DNA from: Cyathus striatus
Taxonomy: Eukaryota > Basidiomycota > Agaricomycetes > Agaricales > Nidulariaceae
NCBI GenBank assembly: GCA_025738555.1
Contig: JAOVFP010000012.1
Coordinates: forward strand, 3,658,001 to 3,722,000
Direction: 5' to 3'
DNA length: 64,000 nucleotides
Translations under genes and position numbers: made by a program
Shown here: positions 1-10,029 of the stretch, piece by piece
Numbering within the stretch: position 1 is the first letter of the stretch
Layout of the letters: each line of letters starts with the position of its first letter
Notes under the pieces: generated by a model
What the model saw: only the letters and a program-made list of their open reading frames with translations
What the model was told of the DNA's origin: nothing
Database searches by the model: none

Positions 1-1730
1 GGTTTCCTGTGTGAGAGGCTGTTCAGAGGGTTGGTGGTACAACGCTTGTTTTGGTATCTCTGACTCTTTCCTCGCTAACATTTCGTTTATGATTTTCTTA
101 AGAGGATAGGGTCCCCTTATTTTCTCATTGGTCCCACACATCGTTAACATACCAAACTCCTCTTTAACGACTCCGTCCGCAATATCCTTGGCCTTGACTT
201 TACAATTCGCTATGTTCTCGCTACATTGTCCACAGTAATAACACCCTCTCGATGCTGGTGAAGTATAGGCCGTGTTCCCTCCTTGATACCCTTGGTTTCG
301 GAACTGGTACGTCGTCCAATTGGTATTAGGGGGTTGGTTGGACGGTGCTGCAGGAGGTGCCTTCTGAAGATTCGCCAGCATGGTCTGGAATTCTTTTGTC
401 AGCGCACTCATTCCCAGTGTAACTGCCTCTGTCACTTCCTTCTTGATGTTGACCTCTGGGGTCTCTTTCTTGATAGGTAGCCTCGGGATATTCGTTAACT
501 TCAGCTCCTCCTTCCGTGCCTTTCTCTTCTCCTTTCTCGACGAGTTTTTAACTGGAACATCTGAGTCGGAGCTAGCGTCTGAATCCGTGGAATCCGACGA
601 ATCTGAGTTGTCTCCCAAGAACCGCTTTTTCACAATGCTGTCACACACTCGGAGTACCACTTTATAGTCGTAGGGATCATCCGGATTCCTCTCTTCTACT
701 GACTCAGGGACTAAATCTAATCGTTGGTTCAAGGTATCTTTAAACTTTCGGCTTAAAGCTTTAAGCAGTTTCTTTACAATAGTCGAGTTTGAGATAACTT
801 TATTCTCTTCGCATATTGCTGCCGCCATCTCAAACTCTCTTTTGAACGCTTTCCACGCCTTTTGTCCTTGGGACCGATCGTCTCATGCTTTCTTACAATT
901 TTAGCCAATTGAGAGGCGCATCCTACGTCTGCATCTTCATCATATTCCTTTAGGAGACGGGTTTTAAACGCGTCCCACGAAACTCCTTGAGCTTCTGCAA
1001 ACTGTGATACGATATCCTGTACTTGACTATGAGTGATCGTTTGTAGTGCATAAGCTATACGTTCGCCTTCGTCCTCAAACGAGTAACGCTCGAAACGGGA
1101 CTGTAGACTTTTCAGCCAGAATCTGACTTGCGTGCCTTTTCCGTCCCACTTATTCGCGTCCCTGCTAAAGGGATCTGGCATATCTTTCGGCATCGCTTGT
1201 CGTCTCACGGGTGGATTTGCTGCTGCTTCACCAGCCGCTTGGGGTACTACTTGGTCTGCCACGGTGACTATCTCAGGTATGGGTACTATGGTATTTATTT
1301 GGACTGGTTCTGGAACTGGCTCGTTTTTGACGGGCACTATCTCTTGTTCAATGAATAAATTCCTAAGTATACGCTCCGGACTATTCCCTACTTCTGAGTC
1401 TGATCCTTCAAAGGCGCCTGGTAACACGTTGGTAAGCAGGGTTTCTATCTCTTGCTCGGATTCGGTGATGACTGGCGCTTGGGCTGCTTCGATTAGAGGC
1501 TGCTCAATGGCTTGGTCTACTTCATCACGGATGCGCTGATTTTCTATGCTACTTTCTACGCGTGCACTGGCTCTTAATACTGTTGGATCGTTCTCGGGGA
1601 GTCTGGTTACCGGCAAATTCGAGCCGCTTGGAACTCTTCTTTGTCGCTTAACCCCAAACTCAAGGACTTCCTGTCCTGACTTCTGCGAGTTCTTTGTTTT
1701 GCGACGTATTTTCGCAACTGGCGCTTTCAC
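1..1730 (-). pseudogene. Retrotransposon gag polyprotein with one frameshift, partial
   Basis: The first part (774-1730, 318 codons from an ATG) has a variable acidic/proline N-terminus, then a gag-like core beginning near DPFSRDANKWDGKGTQ and running through FKTRLLKEYDEDAD. Near position 876-886 the frame is lost; a second minus-strand frame continues without a stop from DRSQGQKAWKAFKREF to the window edge, so one base appears missing. This second part has a Ser/Asp-rich tract, a basic tract and a zinc knuckle at 202-243 (CYYCGQCSENIANC), where the usual histidine of the CCHC motif is glutamate. In the retroelement it would form the particle shell. A functional product is unlikely unless the element uses programmed frameshifting, which the mid-domain position argues against. 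Confidence 0.75.
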
Positions 1731-1978
1731 TGATACGCCAAGTAAGACTAACTCAGTCCTTTACTGATCACAAAAAAAATACGCGCACACAAACAATCAC
1801 AACTTAACACAAGTTTATCACAATATACGCTCTACTAAGGAAACAGGGGGATCTAATTCCTTCGTCGCTTGTCACTTGTCACGGTTCCAATAGTAGTATG
1901 TTATAGTATATGTATAACGTCCCTATCTATCGCCTCTCGTCGCAGAAACACTTCAAAAACCAAAATAAACTCGAATTC

Positions 1979-1997
1979 CCCCTCGCGGTGGGTTCCA
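1979..1997 (-). other. Candidate primer-binding site of the left retroelement
   Basis: On the minus strand it reads TGGAACCCACCGCGAGGGG, beginning with the TGG expected to pair with a tRNA CCA end. It differs by one base from the sequence abutting the LTR of the element at 42948-46963. The matching primer tRNA is not identified; the 3' end it implies does not fold convincingly as a T-arm plus acceptor. Confidence 0.55.
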
Positions 1998-3260
1998 GAT
2001 AAGAGGTTAGAGATGTTTACAACGGGGTGATAGTAGCTAGCTTATGTAATAATAACTACTTACTCCTAAAACAACGTAACGGGGTGGCGAGTTTGGAGGG
2101 AATTTCGCAGAAGATCGGTATTAAGGATGCTTCCGGGCAAAAGGGGGTGGAAGGGGGATGTATAGGAAGGTTAAGGAATAACTAAGTAGTGATTAGATAA
2201 CGTCTCTGGCTATGTACGAGGCAAACGCGCGATTCTCTATGAGTTTGCGGTTTCTTCTTACTAGACTCAAATCAAATTACTAGTCAATGATCTCGGAAAA
2301 TACGCTTTTATTTCACTACACTACGTCAAAGTACTTTATAACGGAAGCTGCGCGGGGGATAGCTTGCGTCTACATGGCAAAACTCGTCTACTTTATATAC
2401 TACTGGAAATATGGTGGCTGATGGTACTGTATAGGTGCTAGATAGGTACATTCGGGGTACTAGGGATCATAAACTACATCACTGACAAGGGAAAGCCGTA
2501 CGCTCACGGAGCGTGCTGGACAGGGGGTCGCGCGTCTGTCATAGGAGGTTGCGCGACGGGGAATATGGCGCCGCGCGCGTTCCTTCGGTCAGGACGGGAT
2601 TGGCTACACGCGGATGTGCTAAGAATAGCGCAAAGATCTATCAGGGCTCAGGGCTTATTACTTTAATTAAACACGCATCGCTTCGCCGGTTACTCCGAGA
2701 GAAGTCGATCGGTTGGCTCGGGGTTCCGGGGTTTGCCGAGGCGTCTAGTGAGGCGCTTCGTCGTCGCTTGCTTCTCTTGGGCAGTGATCGTGTTCCATCA
2801 CGTGACCTTCGCGCGTTGTTTAGACGCGTTCTGGCTGTTATCCATTTAGTCGCTGAGTTTAGCGCCGCTGCTTTATCTGTCTCTTCTGCACGTAGTACTA
2901 CCTTAGGCTTGGTCATATTCACACCCTTGGTAAGTGTACTTCTTAGTACTTTTAACTGGCAGCTCGGGTCTCACTCCAATTCTGTAACTAACCCATGTTT
3001 GTTACCGTTTGGTGAGTACTAATTACATGTATAGAAAAAGCTAAAATCCACGACTATAGGTAGTGTACGCCCGTCAGGCGTCTCAGAGATATTTCCAATA
3101 TACAAATTTTAACATGAATGTGTTCATTAGATGTGCCTAAACAACCCAAGATGAAGCTAGATTTTGGTTACAATAGGAATAGATGTTGCTATACCCAGCC
3201 AGAAAACAACAGCTAGGCGAATTGGACTTTCCTTGGTGCTAGACTATCCTTGACATACTT

Positions 3261-3310
3261 AGATCTCACTAGAGAAAAATCTATGTATTCTATTTTTTCT
3301 TGTGAGATCT
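3261..3310. repeat. Short inverted repeat (hairpin)
   Basis: Perfect 9-bp arms AGATCTCAC and GTGAGATCT are separated by 32 bp whose flanks (AGAAAAAT, ATTTTTTCT) extend the pairing imperfectly. It lies within the repeat copy shared with 63411-63525. Confidence 0.7.
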
Positions 3311-3382
3311 AGTGGTATATAGCCTTCAGATCTCAATGGATACAGCTCGATTTCCCTAGACCGACTTTTGACTGGGGGTCAG
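3266..3382 (+). repeat. Diverged dispersed repeat, copy 1
   Basis: Two blocks, one starting CTAGAGAAAAATCTA (3269) and one around GACTTTTGACTGGG (3363-3376), recur in the same order and orientation at 63411-63525 with nearly the same spacing (85 versus 86 bp). This points to an old, unnamed interspersed element. Confidence 0.5.
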
Positions 3383-4848
3383 CACTAAGTCACATGCCTT
3401 TTGCTTTTTTTGCACATCAGTTTTTAGGTTATAGCTTAGCACGTTAACTTTAGCACTTGCTGAGTAATGATTGATCAATTAGTAATAATGCGGACTTCAT
3501 TGAAATTTGTAGTGATCTTCAGAATAATTGAGGGTGTGGAATATTGTTAGTGTCTTGAAATCAGGGTACAATGGGTAAGGTGAATTCTAATTGGTTAGGG
3601 TAAGTACAGGAATCAATGGACTATGTATATTTAGTAGTTTTGTACATAGGCCGGCAGGGTTCCCTACAATACTTTTGTCTGTATCATTGTTTCCTTGTTT
3701 GCAGAGAGTCGACATCATACCCAGCATGTATCAACCAGTTTGTTGTAAGAGGAATGTGCTGACAGGAGGTGCAGAAGACTTAAAGCTAGCAGGAAGTATG
3801 GAAAACTTCAAGGATATTGTGGAGGGCCTTCTTCCAAGTCTGAAAGATAGTGGACAGCTATATTTTGAGAATATAGCTTTAATTTAATGATTAAAATTTT
3901 AATATTACTATGTCAGTTTTCAATAGATGAAAGTAATAAAATTTCAAATCTGCCTGTATCACGAAGTGGATGTCTCGAAGCTTGTTTTTGTGGGCATTAC
4001 AACATGTTCATGTCTGGTGTAACACATTCACCCAAATGAACTTATATTGAACAAGGAAACAAGATGGATTAGTGACGTCGGTGGATGGGTCGGGCCGAGT
4101 GGAGAGAAGTACAGGTTTGATAGTCTCCAGAATGACTCGACAATAACAAACGACCCACAGCTCTGAATTTTATATTTAATGATATGTTTTAAAGCTCTTA
4201 AGCAGCACTATAACATAATTAAAATTCACACAACTACGTCGATCCCAGGTAATGTGGTAAAGCTTGCAATACAGTCAAAACCTCACCTTTCTTCATCACT
4301 TCCTGTAGCATCATTCTGTGCATACAAAAATTTGCAAAAATCATCTCATAGTAGAGCAGGTCATGTATTACATATCAAAATTTTACATGAAGAGATTTGA
4401 TATACTTTGAGGGAACTTATGTCTCTCGCAATCTTGTTTGTATTTTGTGTGTGCATCACTTTTGATCGGCTGTACAACCTGGCAGAAAACTGTCTTGTGG
4501 TTTGACATACCACAAATTGCCATATCAATGCATTCACCATTGATTTGACGAAAGTCATGCATCCGATGGCTCTAATAGAGCTAATTGCGTCGATGGTGTC
4601 AGAATTATTAGACGAAGCGAGGTGTGGCAGAGGAACGCTCGAACGCTTACAACTCGACGCGTCTTTAAAAGCTTCAAGCTTCATCGGCTAAGAATCCGCA
4701 TTGGACACCATCGCTTCTATTTTCTCCACAAAGTACCCTACAATTCCAATATCGAAACGCACGTCCGCTTTTACGAATAACAACATACACACTATACAAA
4801 CCTACACTTTTAGTAGTACACACAATCCACTCCCCATCATACACCCCC

Positions 4849-7212
4849 TCAAAGCCCATATCGCGCCTTAATAACGTCAGCAATACGTTCCGCAACAACA
4901 TAAACATGCGCCTGAATATGACATTCCGGGATAACCGGCTTTCCAACCCCCCCAATCAGCCTCTCACTTTTTTTTTATATAAAAAAAGAAAAACTCACAA
5001 AAACACTACTATCAACAACCCTCAAACCCTGCACACCCCACACCTTCCCCGTGGAATCAACCACCCCCTCGCCTTTCTTCCCCATCCTTACCGTCCCACA
5101 GGGATGATTAACAGTCGCACTATGATTCCTCGCGAGCTCGACTTTCGCTTCATCCGTTGATGCTTCTTTGAGCGGGCCATACGGACCCACGAGGAAGTTG
5201 CTCCATGGGGTGGAAGAGAGGAATGTTAGAGTGTCTTTTATCACTTGTACCATTGCCTTCACGTCGAATGGATGTGTGTAGATTGAGGGGTCGATTAAAG
5301 GTGGTGTGAATGGGTCTGATGAGGCTAGCGTCAACGAGCCCTCTATAATCCTTATTAGCTCTGGAAGAGAAGGGGGAAGGAGGGAGGAACGCACGAGAAA
5401 GTGGACTAGCAACACTCGTCAATACACTCATATAATTCCCTTCGTTAGGAGGCTGAGCACCTCCAAAAGCAGCAAACCCATCCACAAATATAACTTCTAC
5501 ATGTCCGGCGTGAGGTCCACTCGCCGGATCCGTCTCAGCGCCCCACCTATTCCCATCCCATCCTTCCCCATTATCCTCTTTCTCAGAAGACGAGGAAGAA
5601 GGAAGGCGCCAATACCCCTGCGTATTCCCAGGCGAATCAACAAACAACCCCGTTTTTTTCTCCATCCATTCCCCCATCCTCGCGCCAAACACACTAGGAT
5701 CCCTAAGTAGCCCATCAAATCCCTCTTTCGAATCCACAAGGAAATGATTCGCGAGGAGCGGATGATCGGTCCAATGTTGTCCTACATGCGGTGAATCGAG
5801 CAGTACAGGGATAGAGTGGGAGGTGAGGTGGTTTTTGGGTCCGATGCCGGAGAGAAGGAGGAGGTGGGGGGAGCCGATTACGCCTGCTGTTAAGATTAGT
5901 TCGGTTTTTGCGTGCAGCGTGTGCCGGGTTTCTTGTGGTGGGGTTAGTGTTGGGAGGGGAGGAAAGAGAGGATAGGCGAACCAGGTTCATCTTTCTTGGC
6001 TACTTCAACACTTTTGACTACTTTCTCTCCTCCCTCCTCGGAGGTAGCAACGAGCTTGGTGGCAAGATACCCCGTCAACACGCTCAGATTCTCGCGGTGC
6101 AGGATGGGAGCGAGATACGCTGTAAACGCGCTACTGCGTTTTCCGTGTCCGACTGTTGAGGGCATGTATCCTGTGTATTGATATTCGTTAGGACATCGAG
6201 AATGAGGCAGTAACGAAAAGAAGAAAGGAAGGAGCAAGTTTCTGGAGTAACGAGGTACACCCCACCAACAAGCAAGAACATCCACCGCCAGTGGCCACGC
6301 GAAATCTCGAACCAGGGAGGGGAGGGTACGTACCAACACCAACACACCTCCCAGCATTCAAATCGACATTCCACTTAAACCTACCACCCAACTCGTTCGC
6401 AGCGTCTTCGACGCGCTTATCGAGTTGAGTAGGATGGCCTGGGAGACTTACTTCTAAGGGACCGGAGGTACCGTGTTGGCTGGGTGTTATTTGGTTTGTT
6501 GGTGGGGGGAGGAGGGTGTGTGTCTATGCGGGGGCGGGGGTTAGTATACGGGAGGGAAGGAAGAGGAAGGAGGAACGGACCTTCTTATAATACTCCTCTA
6601 CCTTCTCCCATCCCCATCCTTCATCACCCGTTACATCAGCCCACCGATTCCATAGATCGTCGGAACCAATGTTCCACGAGAGCAGATCTACCCCATATCA
6701 GCCCTCTTCTACTCGTATAAGATAAACAAAAGAAGAAAGAAAACGCACTGATAACACTGCTCCCGCCTAACACCATACCCCTTGCACAGGGTATACTTCT
6801 GCCATTGAGACCTTTCTGTGGAACGGTGGTGAATTTCCAGTCGAGGTCGGAGCCGGGGAGGGCTACGCCTAGAAAGGGAATTTCGGTGTGGACGTTGCCT
6901 TCTGCGCTGGTTGGGGTGTTAGTTTCGATGGGATGGAAGGGAGGGACGGTGGGGAAGAGGAAACGAGGGGAGGGAGGGGGAGGGGGAGAGGAATGGATGG
7001 GTACCTAGATCCAGCTTCGATAAGCAACACCTTCGTATCCGGGTTCTCAGAGAGACGGTTCGCGAGGACGCAGCCTGCTGTTCCACCTAAATCACATTCC
7101 ATCGTCAGCTTACTCTGTGGATTCGCATAGAGGAGGGATACGAACCGCCTACGATGATAAAGTCGTAAGACTGGTGTGGGAGGGTTGAGATGGATGTGTG
7201 GTACTTGGACAT
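4849..7212 (-). CDS. GMC oxidoreductase, aryl-alcohol-oxidase-like
   Basis: A multi-exon gene of the FAD-dependent glucose-methanol-choline family, most like fungal aryl-alcohol oxidases that oxidise benzylic alcohols and release H2O2. The start MSKYHT at 7212 is followed by YDFIIVGG, an intron, then GTAGCVLANRL, together giving the FAD dinucleotide motif GGGTAG. Later exons carry ARGMVLGGSSV (signature 1) and GSPHLLLLSGIGPK (signature 2). The C-terminus holds ATVNHPCGTVRM and, after an intron, PECHIQAHVYVVAERIAD, the two catalytic histidine regions, ending ARYGL. I could follow all exons without a break. Unlike its paralogue at 16344-18648 it has no obvious signal peptide at this start, so it may be intracellular or have a missed upstream exon. 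Exon limits are by eye. Confidence 0.85.
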
Positions 7213-8176
7213 TGTCTTGTTCGGGTTGGTGGAGAGTTGCGATGGTAGTGGTGGTCGATATGAATCGTAATCAGCTTTAAAAGCGTTATGTATAGCTCCA
7301 CGCTGAGTCTATCAGATTTACTATCAGTGTCTGCCGTTGAACACGCAGGCAAGAAGCCGATCTTACATATGTAGTCTAACTGTACAAAGCACCGAAGGAA
7401 GGAAGGAATCATCAGAATCATCGCATCGTTGATAATCAAGAAGCAGCAGCGTACGTACCAGATCCAATGCCAAGCCCCGAATTCCAGGCTTCTTTATGCT
7501 TTATTCAATGTTATTCCTATTCCCGTACTTCGCGATATGATTCAGCGTACGCCATATGGAGGTTGCAAACCCCGTAATATTGTGGGGTTCTGGGTAAGTG
7601 GGCACTGGGCGTTGGATGCCTGGTTCGGCGATCAAGCTCGAGGTGGAAGCGCAGTCTTGGTGGGTCGTCGTAGGTGTAGAGCATGACAAAGATGGTGCGA
7701 GCGGCGATTAACGGGTTGCAGTTTGCCAGTGGGTTCATCGAGGTCGATTGGGGCATCGTCCGGTCGTAATGATGATGACGAGACACGCGGTGTGGTGTTT
7801 GTTTGTCAACACCGGTGATATCAAACAGCTTCATAATGTTCTCACCCAGTGACCCATCCCAATCGAAAACTTCTCAATATTCAATGCTAACTGGTATCGA
7901 CGACATGCATGCAAAGTGAGAATATAAATGAAACCATTGACATTTAACAGGAACGTTTGAAGCATTGAACCTTGAGATCGAAAGCTTAAGTTCGGTATCG
8001 AATCACTTTCAATAACTTCTGTATTCAATTCTATTCAATGCCTAGTCAACTATTGAAATGCCACTGGCTTACAGTATAAATAGCCGACCACATTTTCATC
8101 CCCACCCACATCTAATATTTTATTCCTCAACTACCTACATATCTGGCATTTAGGTCTATTATCATCAAAGTGTTAT
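7213..8176. other. Intergenic region between GMC gene and tRNA-His
   Basis: Short open frames are present on both strands, none with a recognisable domain. It probably contains the promoter of the minus-strand GMC gene; no specific element can be assigned. Confidence 0.5.
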
Positions 8177-8271
8177 GTCGGTATCGATTAGGGGTTAAAT
8201 CACCTCGTTGTGGTAAAGCTACACTGGAACGATTACCCGAGGAGCCGCCGGTTCGATTCCAGCTACCGACA
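8177..8271 (+). tRNA. tRNA-His (anticodon GTG), intron-containing, copy 1
   Basis: It folds as acceptor GTCGGTA/TACCGAC, D-stem GATT/AATC, anticodon stem CCTCG/CGAGG with loop TTGTGGC, and T-arm with loop TTCGATT. The anticodon is at 8210-8212. A 23-nt intron (8214-8236) follows the base 3' of the anticodon, the normal position for nuclear tRNA introns. The T-stem has one C-A mismatch (GCCGG against CCAGC) that copy 2 does not have, so this copy may be weakened. A run of seven T follows. Confidence 0.85.
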
Positions 8272-8281
8272 AATGTATTAC

Positions 8282-8288
8282 TTTTTTT
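8282..8288 (+). terminator. RNA polymerase III terminator of tRNA-His copy 1
   Basis: Seven consecutive T start 11 bp after the discriminator base, as expected for Pol III termination. Confidence 0.7.
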
Positions 8289-8790
8289 GCAGTTCAGGTG
8301 GACACTAACGTTAGACACTGTATTGGTCTGTAAGACGTATTGAATTCGGAGTCCCGGACATACATTTTGGAGAGGGATTTGATCAAGTTTTGACTGTGGA
8401 AATCTTGCATGGAAGACGTAATTCCGTTTAACCTCGGGTAAGTGCTAAGTACCCGGTATTCAGTCTCGTAGGTTTGATTGTTGAAAGCTTGTGTCGATAG
8501 TGTCTAGAAGTCATGGTATAATGCCACCGTTCGTCGTGTTTGATAAGACCCTTGGCTCTTTCTCAATTCCCACGCCTTCACATCGCGTAGAAGACCACAA
8601 AAAGCGAAATAAGTATATGATATTTGTATAATAGGTTGTACAATGCATTATGGATGTTACAACATGTAGTGTGAGTTGCTATTTGAGATGTTTCCCCCTG
8701 TTCCTATGTTAACCACATGAACGTATGAAGAATGTGTATTCATTAATCATCTGAATAAGACTTTACAAGTCAATTCATGTTACATGTTAT

Positions 8791-8886
8791 GTCGGTATCG
8801 ATTAGGGGTTAAATCACCTCGTTGTGGTGAGAAAAGGGAATAATTTGTAACCCGAGGAGCCGCTGGTTCGATTCCAGCTACCGACA
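8791..8886 (+). tRNA. tRNA-His (anticodon GTG), intron-containing, copy 2
   Basis: Same cloverleaf as the copy 614 bp upstream, with a perfect T-stem (GCTGG/CCAGC) and discriminator A. The anticodon is at 8824-8826 and a 24-nt intron of unrelated sequence lies at 8828-8851. Sequence downstream of both copies is also similar (GGAGTCCCGGAC follows each), so the pair arose by a tandem duplication of roughly 600 bp. A five-T terminator follows at 8899-8903. Confidence 0.9.
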
Positions 8887-8898
8887 AATCGTTTAATG

Positions 8899-8903
8899 TT
8901 TTT
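8899..8903 (+). terminator. RNA polymerase III terminator of tRNA-His copy 2
   Basis: Run of five T 13 bp after the tRNA. Confidence 0.6.
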
Positions 8904-9283
8904 GCTGTTGTAACTTGTCATAGAAACTGGCTGCAGGGTGGACATTAGCGGTAACCACTGTATCGGTTTATCGGAGTCCCGGACCCACCGAATGGCCTCT
9001 TTTTGTTTGGAGAGGGGTTAGACCAAGGTTTGACTCTTGAACTTGAAAGCTTGAGTGTCGATAGTAAGTACTGCCAATATCTCCAGTGATGCGGGGTTCA
9101 CGAGGCAATTGCGATACTTTAATGCTAAACCTCATTCTCCTTTCTCTTTACGTGAAATCCAAAGTATTCGTGCAATGCAATTTGCATTTAAGTGGTACGA
9201 ATTAACGTTTCTACCAGTGAACAATCTCTGGAGAAAAGACTCTCTCAAATAAATAAATAGAGTACTAATAGTACTATAACTAT

Positions 9284-10029
9284 CTAAGCAACGCTAACTG
9301 CTCCAGTCACAATGATAGCCATGAGAATTGTGTACAAATTCCAGGAAATATTCAACTCCCGCGGAGCACCTGATGAATTGCTAGTAGACGTGGGCGATGC
9401 CGAAGATGAGCCAGAAGATTGAGATGATTTAACGGTCGTCAATCCAGTTCCACTTGCAGAGGTATTGGCGCTTGGGGCAGGAGTAACAGCAGCCAAAGCA
9501 GCTGTAGAACCTAATTGCACCGCAACACTGGAGACTGATTCCATCGTTGTATATGTGCTTTCAGAATCTGCAATTGAGCATGCGGCAGCAGTACCAGAGA
9601 CCGTGCAGACAGCTCCAAATGTAATTGCATCAGTGCCACTACCGACTACCTCGCCAGCTGAAGCATAGTTAGAAGCTTCAACGAGTGTAACTTCAGTAAA
9701 TATGATCAGAAACAAAGGCTACAGATTCAAGTTAATTTATTTAACATACCAGTCTCTCCGGGAATAACATCAGCATCTGTCACTGTTGTAGGTACTTGGA
9801 GAACATACGTTGTCCGACCGTCACTTCCCACCCCAAGGATGTCTGCGCTCAAAGGCGGAAGGTCTCCATCTTCGCCACCTGACCCAGGGAGGTAAATATT
9901 AGTAGAATTCTGGGCTACCACTGCTATATGGTATAGCACAATCGAGTTAGTGTTCGATTCCGAAAGAACTTCAGTTTTGAACTTACCAGCAGTTGCCGAT
10001 AGGAGTGCAAGATAAACAAAATAAATCAT
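9284..10029 (-). CDS. Small secreted GPI-anchored-type protein, unknown function
   Basis: Three exons (10029-9987, 9914-9750, 9690-9284) join in frame to about 204 residues. The start gives a hydrophobic signal peptide (MIYFVYLALLSATA). A middle region with a likely N-glycosylation site (QNST) and repeated Thr/Val segments is followed by a Ser/Thr-rich stretch (SSQSSGSSSASPTSTS). The C-terminus is hydrophobic (TILMAIIVTGAVSVA), as expected for GPI addition. Both introns have GT-AG ends. The layout is typical of fungal cell-surface proteins of unknown role; I do not recognise a specific family. Confidence 0.75.

Larger units (their letters stand above)
1..1997 (-). mobile_element. Ty3/gypsy-like LTR retroelement, 5' part (runs off left edge)
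   Basis: The minus strand carries a gag coding region that reaches the window edge, and 249 bp upstream of its start there is a primer-binding-site-like sequence (1979-1997) almost identical to the one next to the LTR of the nested gag-only element at 46402-46420. This places the 5' LTR at coordinates above 1997, but I could not find its far end or a matching second LTR, so the LTR limits are not called. No reverse transcriptase or integrase is visible; if present they lie left of the window. Confidence 0.7.
1998..4848. other. Gene-poor stretch, partly retroelement LTR, with a hairpin and a dispersed repeat
   Basis: The left part probably contains the LTR of the left gypsy-like element. Several short open frames exist here but show no recognisable domain, no intron support and no homology I can name. 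The only clear structures are the inverted repeat at 3261-3310 and the repeat copy around 3266-3382, described separately. Confidence 0.5.

Noticed and set aside
2513..3022. Plus-strand ORF of 169 codons and an overlapping minus-strand Arg/Ser-rich ORF
   Set aside because: No recognisable domain, low-complexity composition and mutual overlap; likely LTR or intergenic by-product.
1998..3030. A full LTR for the left gypsy-like element
   Set aside because: No second copy in the window and no convincing TG...CA border; limits would be guesswork.
5306..5710. Plus-strand Arg/Pro-rich ORF
   Set aside because: Lies antisense to conserved GMC oxidoreductase exons.
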